In this document: piece by piece, positions 8,742 through 16,478 of the stretch | Layout: each line of letters starts with the position of its first letter | Position numbering within the stretch: the first letter of the stretch is position 1 | Origin: CAYQCE01 sp964415885 | GTDB lineage: Bacteria > Zixibacteria > MSB-5A5 > JAABVY01 > JAHJOQ01 | Direction of reading: 5' to 3' | Length of the DNA: 64,000 bases | NCBI GenBank assembly: GCA_964415885.1 | Contig: CAYQCE010000007.1 | Location: 1 to 64,000 of the forward strand | The notes under the pieces: generated by a model | Seen by the model: only the letters and a program-made list of their open reading frames with translations | Database searches by the model: none | Told to the model about the DNA's origin: nothing | Position numbers and translations under genes: made by a program

Positions 8742-9860
8742 ATGGCAAAGTACAGAATAGCCTGGCTGCCGGGTGACGGAGTCGGGGTTGACGTCATGGA
8801 GGCGGCAAAGATTGTTCTGGACAAAATGGGACTCGATGCGGAGTATCCGCACGGTGATATAGGCTGGGAATTCTGGTGCAAGGAAGGCAACCCCCTGCCC
8901 GACCGGACTGTCGATCTTCTGAAACAGTGCGATTGTGCACTCTTCGGAGCGATCACATCCAAGCCGAAGGACGAGGCCGAGGGCGATCTCGTTCCGGAGC
9001 TGAAGGGTAAGGGACTCGTGTATTCCTCACCGATCGTAGGGCTTAGACAGCTCTTTGATCTCGGTACGAACATGCGACCGTGCAGAGCGTACGAGGGGAA
9101 CCCGCTCAACTACAAGGATGGAATCGATCTCGTCGTGTTTCGAGAGAACACAGAAGATCTTTACGCGGGAGTCGAGTTCTTCCCGTTCCCGAAAGAGGTC
9201 TTCGATGTTATCAAGAGCAAGAACAAGAAGATCGAGCGGTTCGAAAAGTACGGCATGGAGAATCTGGCGGTGTCGCTCCGCATCATCTCCGAGCAGGCCT
9301 CGACTAATATCATTACGGACGCGTTCAAGTATGCCAAGACTCACGGCTACAAAACTGTGACCGTGGTGGAGAAGCCGAATGTCGTTCGTGAAACCTCGGG
9401 CCTCTTCGTTCGCACCGCTCGCAAGGTCGCAAAGAATTATCCGGGCATCGAACTCTGGGAGACCAATATCGATGCAATGTGCATGTGGCTGATCAAGAAC
9501 CCGCTTGATTACGGAGTCATTGTAACCTCGAATATGTACGGCGACATAATCTCCGATCTCTGTGCGCAGCTCGTGGGGGGGCTCGGATTTGCGTGTTCGG
9601 GTAACATCGGTTCCGAGTTTGCGGTGTTCGAGCCGACTCACGGTTCCGCGCCGAAGTATGCGGGGCAGTACAAGGTCAATCCTATGGCTATGCTGCTGAC
9701 TACGAAGATGATGCTCGACTGGCTCGGCGAAACGGACCGCGCGAAGGCGCTGGAGGAAGCTATCGCCAAGGTTATCAAGAGCGGTGAGTTCAAAACGTAC
9801 GATATGGGCGGCGACAATTCGACGCTCGATGTTGCAAAGGCGATAGCGGACAGTCTTTGA
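8742..9860 (+). CDS. icd: Isocitrate dehydrogenase-family enzyme
   Basis: This 372-residue enzyme is of the isocitrate/isopropylmalate dehydrogenase family, which performs oxidative decarboxylation of a 2-hydroxy acid with Mg2+ and NAD(P). Visible motifs are the substrate loop SPIVGLRQLFD with NMRPC (about residue 94), RENTEDLYAG, the metal-binding MYGDIISDL and the cofactor loop HGSAPKYAG. Lys-Tyr in that loop, as in E. coli Icd, favours NADP. The later TYDMGG lacks the Arg that completes NADP recognition, so cofactor choice is open. The Ser before the RQ motif favours isocitrate over isopropylmalate; homoisocitrate is not excluded. A strong terminator follows. Confidence 0.75.
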   Translation: MAKYRIAWLPGDGVGVDVMEAAKIVLDKMGLDAEYPHGDIGWEFWCKEGNPLPDRTVDLLKQCDCALFGAITSKPKDEAEGDLVPELKGKGLVYSSPIVGLRQLFDLGTNMRPCRAYEGNPLNYKDGIDLVVFRENTEDLYAGVEFFPFPKEVFDVIKSKNKKIERFEKYGMENLAVSLRIISEQASTNIITDAFKYAKTHGYKTVTVVEKPNVVRETSGLFVRTARKVAKNYPGIELWETNIDAMCMWLIKNPLDYGVIVTSNMYGDIISDLCAQLVGGLGFACSGNIGSEFAVFEPTHGSAPKYAGQYKVNPMAMLLTTKMMLDWLGETDRAKALEEAIAKVIKSGEFKTYDMGGDNSTLDVAKAIADSL

Positions 9861-9886
9861 TACGGGAATTATCGCTTCAGTATTCA

Positions 9887-9921
9887 AACGGCGGGTCACT
9901 GACCCGCCGTTCTTGTTTTTT
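9887..9921 (+). terminator. Rho-independent terminator after the dehydrogenase gene
   Basis: A perfect 11-bp GC-rich stem (9887-9897 with 9901-9911) with a 3-base loop is followed by a T-rich stretch at 9913-9921. It ends the 4.2-9.9 kb transcription unit. Confidence 0.9.
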
Positions 9922-10038
9922 GGTTAACGGCGCAGAGCTCGCAGGTCACACTCCTCGCAGTCGCGGATTGCAAGACCTTCAGGAACTGTTAAGCCGAGCC
10001 CTGCACCATTGATAGCGGATTGGATATTCTCATTTTCG

Positions 10039-10067
10039 TTGATTTAACAACCGCAATTTCAGATATT
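10039..10067 (+). promoter_or_regulatory. Possible promoter of the ECF S-component gene
   Basis: TTGATT-17 bp-GATATT. The rest of the 300-base gap (9861-10160) holds the terminator above and a leader of about 87 bases with two small inverted repeats. Confidence 0.35.
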
Positions 10068-10124
10068 ACGCATGATCGACTACTGACAGAGTGAATCCGG
10101 CTGGAGTTCGGATCGCATTTAAGA

Positions 10125-10149
10125 TTTAGTCCATCGGACAGAGACTAAA
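10125..10149 (+). promoter_or_regulatory. Leader hairpin overlapping the ribosome site of the S-component gene
   Basis: TTTAGTC (10125-10131) pairs perfectly with GACTAAA (10143-10149), whose last bases begin the AAAGGAG ribosome site. A 5-bp repeat ATCCG/CGGAT lies just upstream. Folding would partly mask the ribosome site. No known riboswitch class was recognised. Confidence 0.35.
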
Positions 10150-10160
10150 GGAGACAATAC

Positions 10161-10718
10161 ATGGGCAACCACAGATCGTATCACGGAGCATCAGTTGAAG
10201 CTTTAACTCTTCCCGCAATTCGCCCGCGTTCAATTTCAGTGCAGGCGGTGCTTCTGTTCGCAGCCTCGTTCCTGCTTCCCGCCGCCGCGCATGCTATTGG
10301 CATGCCGGTCAGGCTGTTTCTTCCGATGCACTGGCCGGTCGTGCTGGTCGGTCTTTGCTATGGATGGCGGTCCGGTGTGATTGTAGGCGCTGCCGCTCCG
10401 ACTTTGAGTTATCTGCTATCGGGGATGCCACTCCCTGCTATTCTGCCGTCCATGACGGCCGAGCTTGCCGCGTACGGACTCGTGGCGGGAGTTGCGCGCG
10501 AGATGTTTCGACTGAATGCATGGATTGCAACGGCACTATCGCTCGTCATCGGGCGGGTTGTCTTTCTGGCGTTTGCACTGTCGACCGGTGCGATCGCCGG
10601 GTCTATTCCGACCTATCTCAAGGCGGCAATGCTGCCGGGTCTGGTTGCCGGGCTGGCGCAGCTGCTGCTGCTCCCGATTGTTGCCCGCTGGTGGGTGAAG
10701 CGTGAAGCGGCGAAATAG
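10161..10718 (+). CDS. ECF-type transporter S-component-like membrane protein
   Basis: This 185-residue, very hydrophobic protein has about five or six membrane helices and ends with a short basic tail. The run PMHWPVVLVGLCYGWRSG followed by a Gly-rich helix and SYLLSGMPLP resembles ECF (energy-coupling factor) S components and their relatives that bind vitamins or other small ligands. No EcfA ATPase or EcfT gene is next to it, so it would have to use a shared ECF module encoded elsewhere or act alone. The substrate cannot be told. An AAGGAGAC site precedes the ATG. Confidence 0.6.
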   Translation: MGNHRSYHGASVEALTLPAIRPRSISVQAVLLFAASFLLPAAAHAIGMPVRLFLPMHWPVVLVGLCYGWRSGVIVGAAAPTLSYLLSGMPLPAILPSMTAELAAYGLVAGVAREMFRLNAWIATALSLVIGRVVFLAFALSTGAIAGSIPTYLKAAMLPGLVAGLAQLLLLPIVARWWVKREAAK

Positions 10719-10740
10719 GGGCGAGTGGTAAGTAGCCAAC

Positions 10741-10879
10741 CATGCGTCGTCGGGAATCCCTTCCCGACGAAATCATGCGATCAAGCGGCTGGTGGAGATT
10801 CCGCCAGAAGGGAATTCTGTTCCCGGCAATTCTGCTTTTGCAGGTCCTGCTGTCGGCTTGCCGACAGTGTCGGCCTGCA
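10741..10879. repeat. Hairpin-rich palindromic element between converging genes
   Basis: Four successive inverted repeats fill this 185-base gap: a 10-bp perfect stem at 10747-10756/10761-10770; an 8-bp stem with one wobble at 10789-10796/10800-10807 (adjacent, small loop); GGGAA/TTCCC at 10810-10824; and a nested pair, CTGTCGGC/GCCGACAG (10850-10867) inside TGCAGGTC/GGCCTGCA (10839-10879). The array could terminate both converging genes or be a dispersed palindromic repeat. Other copies cannot be checked here. Confidence 0.5.
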
Positions 10880-10903
10880 AGTATCTCAACAAAACTTGCC
10901 CCG

Positions 10904-11980
10904 TCAACCTTTGAAATTGCCGTCCAGCAGATTGCCGATTGGTTTGAGAGTGTCGATGTGATCGCAGATGACCTTGAAAGTCGCAGTGATCGGCATCGCT
11001 AGAATCACGCCCGCGCCGCCCCATATCCAGCCCCAGTATAGAGTGGCGATGAGCACTGACGTGAGATTCATGTTAATCCTGTTGCCGATCAGTTTTGGCG
11101 TGATGATATTCCCCTCGAGAAATTGCAGAATGAAGAAGAAAACGCCCACGTACAGCAGCCACCAGAGGGAGCCGTACTCGATCGATGCTATTATCATCGG
11201 CGGGATGGCGCCGAGGAATGCGCCGACATACGGTATCAGATTGAGCACGCCGGCAAGCGGACCCCAGACATAGGCGTACGGAACGCCCATGATCAGCAGG
11301 CCGATTGTCACGACCACGCCGAGTCCGGCGGAAGTCGCCGTTTTCATCACAAGAAATCCGGATACCTTGTCAGATATTTGATCGAGCATCTGTTTCGATG
11401 CCTTCGATACCTCCAGCCCGAACAGATTCGCGAGCTTTTGGCGAAATCCGACCTGCTCAATTAGCGCAAACGATGTGATGAGAAGAACGACTATCATCTT
11501 CCAGAGCATTCCGAGCGCCGATCCGAGCCCGGCGAAGAGATAGCCCGAGACAGACGCAATGTCATTCCACTTTATACCCTTCAGAATATTGGTCTTGTCA
11601 TGCTGCAGGTTGCCGGGAAGATACTGGGCGAGTGACGGAAACCGTTCGAGCCAGTCCGAAACCTGAACCTGGAAGCTCTTCCAGTATACCGGCAGCTCGC
11701 TGACCAAATCTCCCGCCTGCGCTCCGATGAGCGCAGCTACCGAGAGGAAGATGACGAGGGTGAGAAATACCACGATCAGAACGGCTGCGACATGCGGCAC
11801 CTTGAATCGCTTGAGTCCCCGCACCAGCGGGGTCAGCACGAATGCGAGCGTGATTCCGAGAACGGTCGGCACGAGTATGGGGCGGGCGTAATAGAAGAAC
11901 GCGGTCATCACCATGATCGCGATCACCGGAATCGCGAGCTGCTGGATTTTCAGCGCGCCTTGTTCAACTTTCTCCGCCAC
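10904..11980 (-). CDS. AI-2E-family (PerM/TqsA-like) membrane transporter
   Basis: This 358-residue polytopic protein belongs to the AI-2E transporter family. An N-terminal pair of helices has the family pattern YYARPILVPTVLGITLAFVLTP. A soluble central segment follows (about residues 85-140), then five or more C-terminal helices with PYVGAFLGAIPP and ILQFLEGNIITPKLIGNRI near the end. Members export autoinducer-2 or other small molecules, or act as Na+/H+ antiporters; the substrate is unknown here. It starts with GTG directly after the ligA stop and has an AGGAGA site inside ligA, so it is translated from the ligA transcript. Confidence 0.85.
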   Translation of the reverse strand: MAEKVEQGALKIQQLAIPVIAIMVMTAFFYYARPILVPTVLGITLAFVLTPLVRGLKRFKVPHVAAVLIVVFLTLVIFLSVAALIGAQAGDLVSELPVYWKSFQVQVSDWLERFPSLAQYLPGNLQHDKTNILKGIKWNDIASVSGYLFAGLGSALGMLWKMIVVLLITSFALIEQVGFRQKLANLFGLEVSKASKQMLDQISDKVSGFLVMKTATSAGLGVVVTIGLLIMGVPYAYVWGPLAGVLNLIPYVGAFLGAIPPMIIASIEYGSLWWLLYVGVFFFILQFLEGNIITPKLIGNRINMNLTSVLIATLYWGWIWGGAGVILAMPITATFKVICDHIDTLKPIGNLLDGNFKG

Positions 11981-13993
11981 TTAATCGTCTCCTGCGAGCT
12001 CGTTGAACTCATCCTCGCCAATGATGCGGATTCCGAGTTGCTGTGCCTTGTCGTACTTGGAACCGGGATTCGAGCCGACTACTACGGCATCGGTCTTCTT
12101 CGAAACCGAAGATACCACTCTTGCACCGAGAGATTCAAGTTTTTTCTTTGCCTGCGAGCGCGAGTAGTTCTCGAGTGTGCCGGTGACCACGAACGACTGC
12201 CCGGAAAGCGGCTTCGGTCCTTTCGGCGCCTCCTCGACAGGAAATTCCATCCCACCGTTCTTGAGTTTCTCGAGGAATTCATCCGTCTCGTCCAGATCGA
12301 AGAAATCGCGTATCGACTGCGCAACAATAGGACCGACCTCGTTAATTGCGGATAGCTCTTCAACCGAAGCATCCTTCAGGTTGTCGATAGAATGGAATTC
12401 CCGTGCGAGAACCTGCGCGAGATGCTCACCGACATTTCGTATCCCGAGCGCGTTGATCAGATGGGGCAGGTCCGGTTGTTTGCTCCGTTCAATCGAGTCG
12501 AGAATATTCTGTGCGAGCTTGTCGCCCATTCTCTCCATCTCAAGCAGATTGTCCCTGTCAAGGTAGTAGAGATCGGCAGCGTCCGAGATCATGTCGATTT
12601 CGACCATTTTCTCGACGAGCCTGGAGCCAACGCCGTCGATATCCACTCCGGATTTCGACACAAAGTGTATAATCCGCTCGACAACTTGTGTGGGACATGC
12701 CGGATTGTTGCAGCGGATGTAGACGCCGTCCGGGTCTTTCCTGACCTCGGAACCGCACGCCGGGCAGCTCTTTGGCATCTGGAATTCTCTCTCATCGCCC
12801 GTCCGCTTTTCCTTCACAGGCTTGACCACCTCGGGGATGACATCCCCCGCTCTCTGCACTATTACAGTGTCGCCGATCATAACTCCCTTTCGGCGCAGCT
12901 CGTCCTCATTGTGGAGACTCGCACGTCGAACTTCAACGCCCCCCACGCGTACCGGCTTGAGATGCGCGACCGGTGTCAGAATTCCGGTTCGTCCCACCTG
13001 CACGCCGATATCCTCGATTACTGTCGTAGCCTGCTCGGGCGGGAATTTCCACGCCACCGCCCATCGCGGAGATCGCGACAGCTCCCCGAGCTTCTGCTGC
13101 AGGCGGTACGAATTGACTTTGATTACCATTCCGTCCACATCAAACGGCAGTTCGGAGCGCATGTCCATGAACCGATCGTAGCGTTTTTCGACGTCCGACG
13201 GGGAGGGGCAGATATCGATGAGTTCCGAGACGCTGAAACCTGTCTCGCGCAGAAACTGAAGAGCATCGGAGTGTCTGAGCAACTCCGCGCCTTCGACGAC
13301 ACCGATCGAGTAGGCGAACATGAAGAGCGGTCGTGAGGCCGTGACCCTGGGGTCGAGCTGTCGAAGCGATCCCGCTGCGGCGTTCCGTGGATTCGCGAAC
13401 AACTGCTCGCCACTCTTCTCGCGCTTTCTATTCAGCTCGATGAAACTCTCCTTCTTGATGACCACCTCGCCGCGGACTTCCAGCCTGGTCGGCGGATTAT
13501 CCCCGATCAGCCTCAACGGTACGTTCCTGACCGTTCGGATGTTATCGGTAATTACTTCGCCCGTCACGCCGTCGCCGCGTGTCGAGGCTATGGTCAGGAC
13601 GGCGTCTTCGTAGACGAGCTCGACCGCGAGACCGTCGAGCTTGGGTTCGGTGACATACTCGATCCTCTCCGGATCGCCTTTGAGGTCGGTTTCGACTCGA
13701 CGCACAAAATCCGCGAACTGCGATTCGGATGTCACCTTATTCAGGCTGAGCATCGGAATCGAGTGCTTGACTTGTTCGAACTTGTCGGATGGCGGTGCTC
13801 CTACCCGCTGGGTAGGGGAGTCGGGCTCTTTCAGGTCCGGGTACTTGGACTCGATCTCTGTAAGGCGATCAAATAGTTGATCGTATTCGGCGTCGGGAAT
13901 CACCGGGTCATCGAGCACGTAATAGCGATAGTTGTGGTAGTTCAGTTCGTCCGTGAGCCTGCGGATTTCCTTTTTGGCGTCGGCCTTCTTCAT
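11981..13993 (-). CDS. ligA: NAD-dependent DNA ligase LigA
   Basis: This 670-residue enzyme seals nicks in replication and repair using NAD+. The order is standard: N-terminal Ia domain (YHNYRYYVLDDP), adenylation domain with the Lys of KLDGLAVEL, OB fold, four-Cys zinc finger (CPACG...CNNPACP), helix-hairpin-helix repeats and a C-terminal BRCT domain (SFVVTGTLENYSR). I use the ATG at 13993, not an upstream codon at 14029. The longer version would begin inside the -35 box of the promoter and lacks family support. The start codon lies only 7 bases from the -10 box. Confidence 0.97.
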   Translation of the reverse strand: MKKADAKKEIRRLTDELNYHNYRYYVLDDPVIPDAEYDQLFDRLTEIESKYPDLKEPDSPTQRVGAPPSDKFEQVKHSIPMLSLNKVTSESQFADFVRRVETDLKGDPERIEYVTEPKLDGLAVELVYEDAVLTIASTRGDGVTGEVITDNIRTVRNVPLRLIGDNPPTRLEVRGEVVIKKESFIELNRKREKSGEQLFANPRNAAAGSLRQLDPRVTASRPLFMFAYSIGVVEGAELLRHSDALQFLRETGFSVSELIDICPSPSDVEKRYDRFMDMRSELPFDVDGMVIKVNSYRLQQKLGELSRSPRWAVAWKFPPEQATTVIEDIGVQVGRTGILTPVAHLKPVRVGGVEVRRASLHNEDELRRKGVMIGDTVIVQRAGDVIPEVVKPVKEKRTGDEREFQMPKSCPACGSEVRKDPDGVYIRCNNPACPTQVVERIIHFVSKSGVDIDGVGSRLVEKMVEIDMISDAADLYYLDRDNLLEMERMGDKLAQNILDSIERSKQPDLPHLINALGIRNVGEHLAQVLAREFHSIDNLKDASVEELSAINEVGPIVAQSIRDFFDLDETDEFLEKLKNGGMEFPVEEAPKGPKPLSGQSFVVTGTLENYSRSQAKKKLESLGARVVSSVSKKTDAVVVGSNPGSKYDKAQQLGIRIIGEDEFNELAGDD

Positions 13994-14000
13994 CAGACAG

Positions 14001-14029
14001 AAGTTACTCGGGTTAGACGTTGCTGTCAA
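14001..14029 (-). promoter_or_regulatory. ligA promoter, probably leaderless transcript
   Basis: On the minus strand TTGACA-17 bp-TAACTT is followed by seven bases and the ATG. No Shine-Dalgarno sequence fits between them. Confidence 0.65.
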
Positions 14030-14047
14030 TTACATACGACACGACAT

Positions 14048-14082
14048 AAAAGCGGCGGCGGGCATTGTCTGCCTTGCCGCCG
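14048..14082 (-). terminator. Terminator of the small lipoprotein gene
   Basis: On the minus strand a CGGCGGC/GCCGCCG stem (14076-14082 with 14053-14059) extends inward with GGCA/TGCC and is followed by CTTTT. It separates the lipoprotein gene from the ligA promoter. Confidence 0.6.
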
Positions 14083-14122
14083 GAGACTTGCGGTTGGCGC
14101 TTTTTAGAAGGTGCCGACTATT

Positions 14123-14374
14123 TTAGTGCCCCCCGCCTTTCTTTCCCTTCATCATGGCCTGTGCGGTGTCTTCCATAGCTGCCGCACTGTCATGCATAGC
14201 CGCGCTATCAGGCATCTGGCCTTCCATCTTCATTTCAACCGGCTGAGATTTCTGAGTTGTGTCCGGCATCTCGGTTTTCTGCGGTGGCTCCTGCTGTTCT
14301 TCTCCGTTGCCACATCCGGCCACGAGCATCGAGGCAAAAGCCAGAACCATCAGCAGAAGAATTCCCTTTCTCAT
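14123..14374 (-). CDS. Small Met/Gln-rich lipoprotein
   Basis: This 83-residue protein has a lipoprotein signal (MRKGILLLMVLAFASMLVAGC; lipobox LVAGC, modified Cys about 21). The mature part is disordered, rich in Glu, Gln, Pro, Ala and Met, and ends in KGKKGGGH. No domain is recognised. The Met/His-rich tail could bind metal, but that is only suggestive. A GGAGGAGG site precedes the ATG. It is transcribed away from the tol operon. Confidence 0.7.
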   Translation of the reverse strand: MRKGILLLMVLAFASMLVAGCGNGEEQQEPPQKTEMPDTTQKSQPVEMKMEGQMPDSAAMHDSAAAMEDTAQAMMKGKKGGGH

Positions 14375-14473
14375 TCTAATCCCTCCTCCATCGGGTTTGG
14401 TTTACGGTAGCATTTGAAATATATCGCAAGATGTTAGTCAACAAAAAGTTGGGGGAGACATTTCCATTTTTTG

Positions 14474-14502
14474 TTGAATCGCACCGGGGCAGAATCTATA
14501 AT
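14474..14502 (+). promoter_or_regulatory. Promoter of the tol operon
   Basis: TTGAAT-17 bp-TATAAT. The -10 box is a perfect consensus. The leader is about 75 bases. Confidence 0.7.
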
Positions 14503-14584
14503 CGGGCATTTGAGGGCCGGTGAAACAAACTTACGCATCAGGCTGTAGAACACTTAAGGATTAGCCGGGAAAGGACTCTTAGAG

Positions 14585-15307
14585 ATGCCGTTTCTTCCGA
14601 CCGTGGCTCAGGCCGCGTCTATGAACTTCTGGGATTTGATAGCCCAGTCGAGCTTCTTTGCACTTCTGGTTCTCCTGATTCTGGTCTTCATGTCACTGGT
14701 GTCATGGGCGATAATAATCGCCAAGCTCCGTCTCTTCGGCTCGGTGACCCGTAACAACGACAATTTTATTCGGGCATTTCGGAAGCGGCGTCGCCTCCAG
14801 GATGCTCTCGCCAAGACTGCGCCGTACAAGGCCAGCCCGATGTACTACTTGCTGGAAAACGGTCTCCGGGACCTCGATAGCATCGTTCAGAGTAAAAAAG
14901 GTGAAGGGAACCTTCAGGCCGGACTGGTCAAGCTTGATGAGTACGACCTCGACGCGATCGAGAAGACGCTCGATCGTGCGGCCAATGAAAAGATTGCGGA
15001 ACTTGAAAAGTACACGATCTTCCTCGCGTCGACCGGCAATTCCGCGCCGTATTTCGGATTGCTGGGTACATGCTGGGGTGTGATGAGCGCGTTTATGAAT
15101 ATCGGCGTTCGCGGCTCGGCATCGCTCGCGGTTGTTGCGCCGGGCATCGCGGAAGCGCTAATCGCTACTATCGTAGGCCTCGCGGCAGCGATTCCAGCGG
15201 TGATAGCCCATAACTGGGCGAGCAACAAGCTCAAATCGATCGGCGGCGAGATGGAGAATTTCGAGCTCGAGTTTCTCTCGGCCGTGCAGAAGGAGAGTGA
15301 GTTTTGA
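14585..15307 (+). CDS. tolQ: TolQ proton-channel subunit
   Basis: This 240-residue MotA/TolQ/ExbB family protein has three membrane helices: FFALLVLLILVFMSLVSWAIII near the N-terminus, and two late ones around PYFGLLGTCWGVMSAF and AEALIATIVGLAAAIPAVIAHN. Together with TolR it forms the proton channel that drives Tol-Pal. An alternative start at 14621 (MNFWDL) would remove a weakly conserved N-terminus. The next gene overlaps its stop. Confidence 0.93.
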   Translation: MPFLPTVAQAASMNFWDLIAQSSFFALLVLLILVFMSLVSWAIIIAKLRLFGSVTRNNDNFIRAFRKRRRLQDALAKTAPYKASPMYYLLENGLRDLDSIVQSKKGEGNLQAGLVKLDEYDLDAIEKTLDRAANEKIAELEKYTIFLASTGNSAPYFGLLGTCWGVMSAFMNIGVRGSASLAVVAPGIAEALIATIVGLAAAIPAVIAHNWASNKLKSIGGEMENFELEFLSAVQKESEF

Positions 15308-15714
15308 TCAAGCGCCGCGAGTACAAGGTCATGTCCGACATCAACGTGACGAATCTCGTGGATGTTGTGCTGGTGCTTCTGATCGTCTTTATGATCTCGG
15401 CTCCGCTGCTTCAGTCGGGAATCGACATCGATTTGCCGCAGACTACGTTTGTCGATAAGGAACTGTCCGAGGGAGTAGTCATTACCATCAACGAGAAGGG
15501 CGGGATCTTCATCGATGATGTTTTTACACGAGCCGAGGATCTCGAGGAAAATCTGACGAAATACATCGATCGAAATAATGTGAGCGCGATCTATCTCCGA
15601 AGTGACAAGGATGTCACCTACGGAGTCGTGATAGATGTTATCGCGAGACTGAAAGAAATGGGCATAGTTAACGTTGGCCTCGTGACCAAGCCGTACGATG
15701 AGGAAACATCGTAG
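15304..15714 (+). CDS. tolR: TolR/ExbD-family protein
   Basis: This 136-residue protein has one N-terminal membrane helix (LVDVVLVLLIVFMIS) containing the Asp that carries protons in this family (NVTNLVDVVLVLL), followed by a periplasmic ExbD domain with IDLPQ and a C-terminal VIARLKEMGI helix. It starts with TTG at 15304 overlapping the tolQ stop, which is typical of tight coupling. It works with TolQ in the inner membrane. Confidence 0.92.
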   Translation: MIKRREYKVMSDINVTNLVDVVLVLLIVFMISAPLLQSGIDIDLPQTTFVDKELSEGVVITINEKGGIFIDDVFTRAEDLEENLTKYIDRNNVSAIYLRSDKDVTYGVVIDVIARLKEMGIVNVGLVTKPYDEETS

Positions 15715-16478
15715 TGAAGAGGTCGGATTTCATCATATCGGTTCTGCTGCATGTCGGGCTTCTATCCGTGATCGTGATTGCGTCCTCCGCGCGAAGCGGA
15801 GCAACGCAGTTCGATCCGGACGAGATAGCGAACGTGGAGATACTGGATCAGCTCCCGATGGGCGGCGGTCCGCCGCCACAGCAGCAACCAGAGCCGGAAC
15901 CAGAACCGGAGCCTGTGCCCGTTCCCGATATGCCCACCGAAATGGCAACCGATGTTCAGGTGGAGGATCCGGTCAAGCTGACATCCATCACCGAACCAGC
16001 GGAGCTGGAAGTCGAGAAGATCAAGGAAAAGAAGCCGGTCACTAAGCCGGAAGAGAAACCGAAGCCAAAGCCGCAACAGCCGAAAGCGCAGTCCTCCGGA
16101 GACTCCGAGAAGGACGAAGGCGATAGCAAGACCGTGGTCGGTGAGGGAGAGGTCAAGACCTCGATCGGTGTTGGATCGGGAACGGGGGCCGGCGGTGTTG
16201 GTGACTTCCCGTATGATATTCGACGCGCTGTTCAGCTAATCGACAGAAACTGGGACAACCCGGTTCTGTCTCAGAAAACACTCCGTTGCACAGTTTACTT
16301 CCAGGTCGACAGAAACGGCGATATAAAGGGCGCGACCGTCGAGGAGTCCTCCGGTCACAGCCAGTTCGATATGTACGCTCTCGCCGCAGTTATGCGTACC
16401 GGCGAGTTGCCACCATTGCCCGCAAACTATCGATACGATGTTCTTGGGTTTCATCTGGAGTTTGAATACACGCCATGA
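15714..16478 (+). CDS. tolA: TolA/TonB-type energy transducer
   Basis: The 254-residue protein has one N-terminal membrane helix (FIISVLLHVGLLSVIVIAS), a periplasm-spanning Pro/Glu/Lys-rich stretch (about residues 50-130, with PEPEPEPEP and KPKPKPQQPK), and a TonB/TolA-like C-terminal domain (residues ~160-254) ending in VLGFHLEFEYTP. Position between tolR and tolB indicates the TolA role: linking the inner-membrane motor to Pal and TolB. The C-terminal fold looks closer to TonB, as is common outside Proteobacteria. It starts with GTG and overlaps the tolR stop by one base. Confidence 0.85.
   Translation: MKRSDFIISVLLHVGLLSVIVIASSARSGATQFDPDEIANVEILDQLPMGGGPPPQQQPEPEPEPEPVPVPDMPTEMATDVQVEDPVKLTSITEPAELEVEKIKEKKPVTKPEEKPKPKPQQPKAQSSGDSEKDEGDSKTVVGEGEVKTSIGVGSGTGAGGVGDFPYDIRRAVQLIDRNWDNPVLSQKTLRCTVYFQVDRNGDIKGATVEESSGHSQFDMYALAAVMRTGELPPLPANYRYDVLGFHLEFEYTP

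Noticed and set aside
10725..11002. Two overlapping short plus-strand frames in the palindrome region
   Set aside because: They run into the minus-strand transporter gene, lack ribosome sites and are explained by the repeated stems.
12392..13336. 314-codon open frame on the plus strand
   Set aside because: It is antisense to ligA and shows no recognisable domain.
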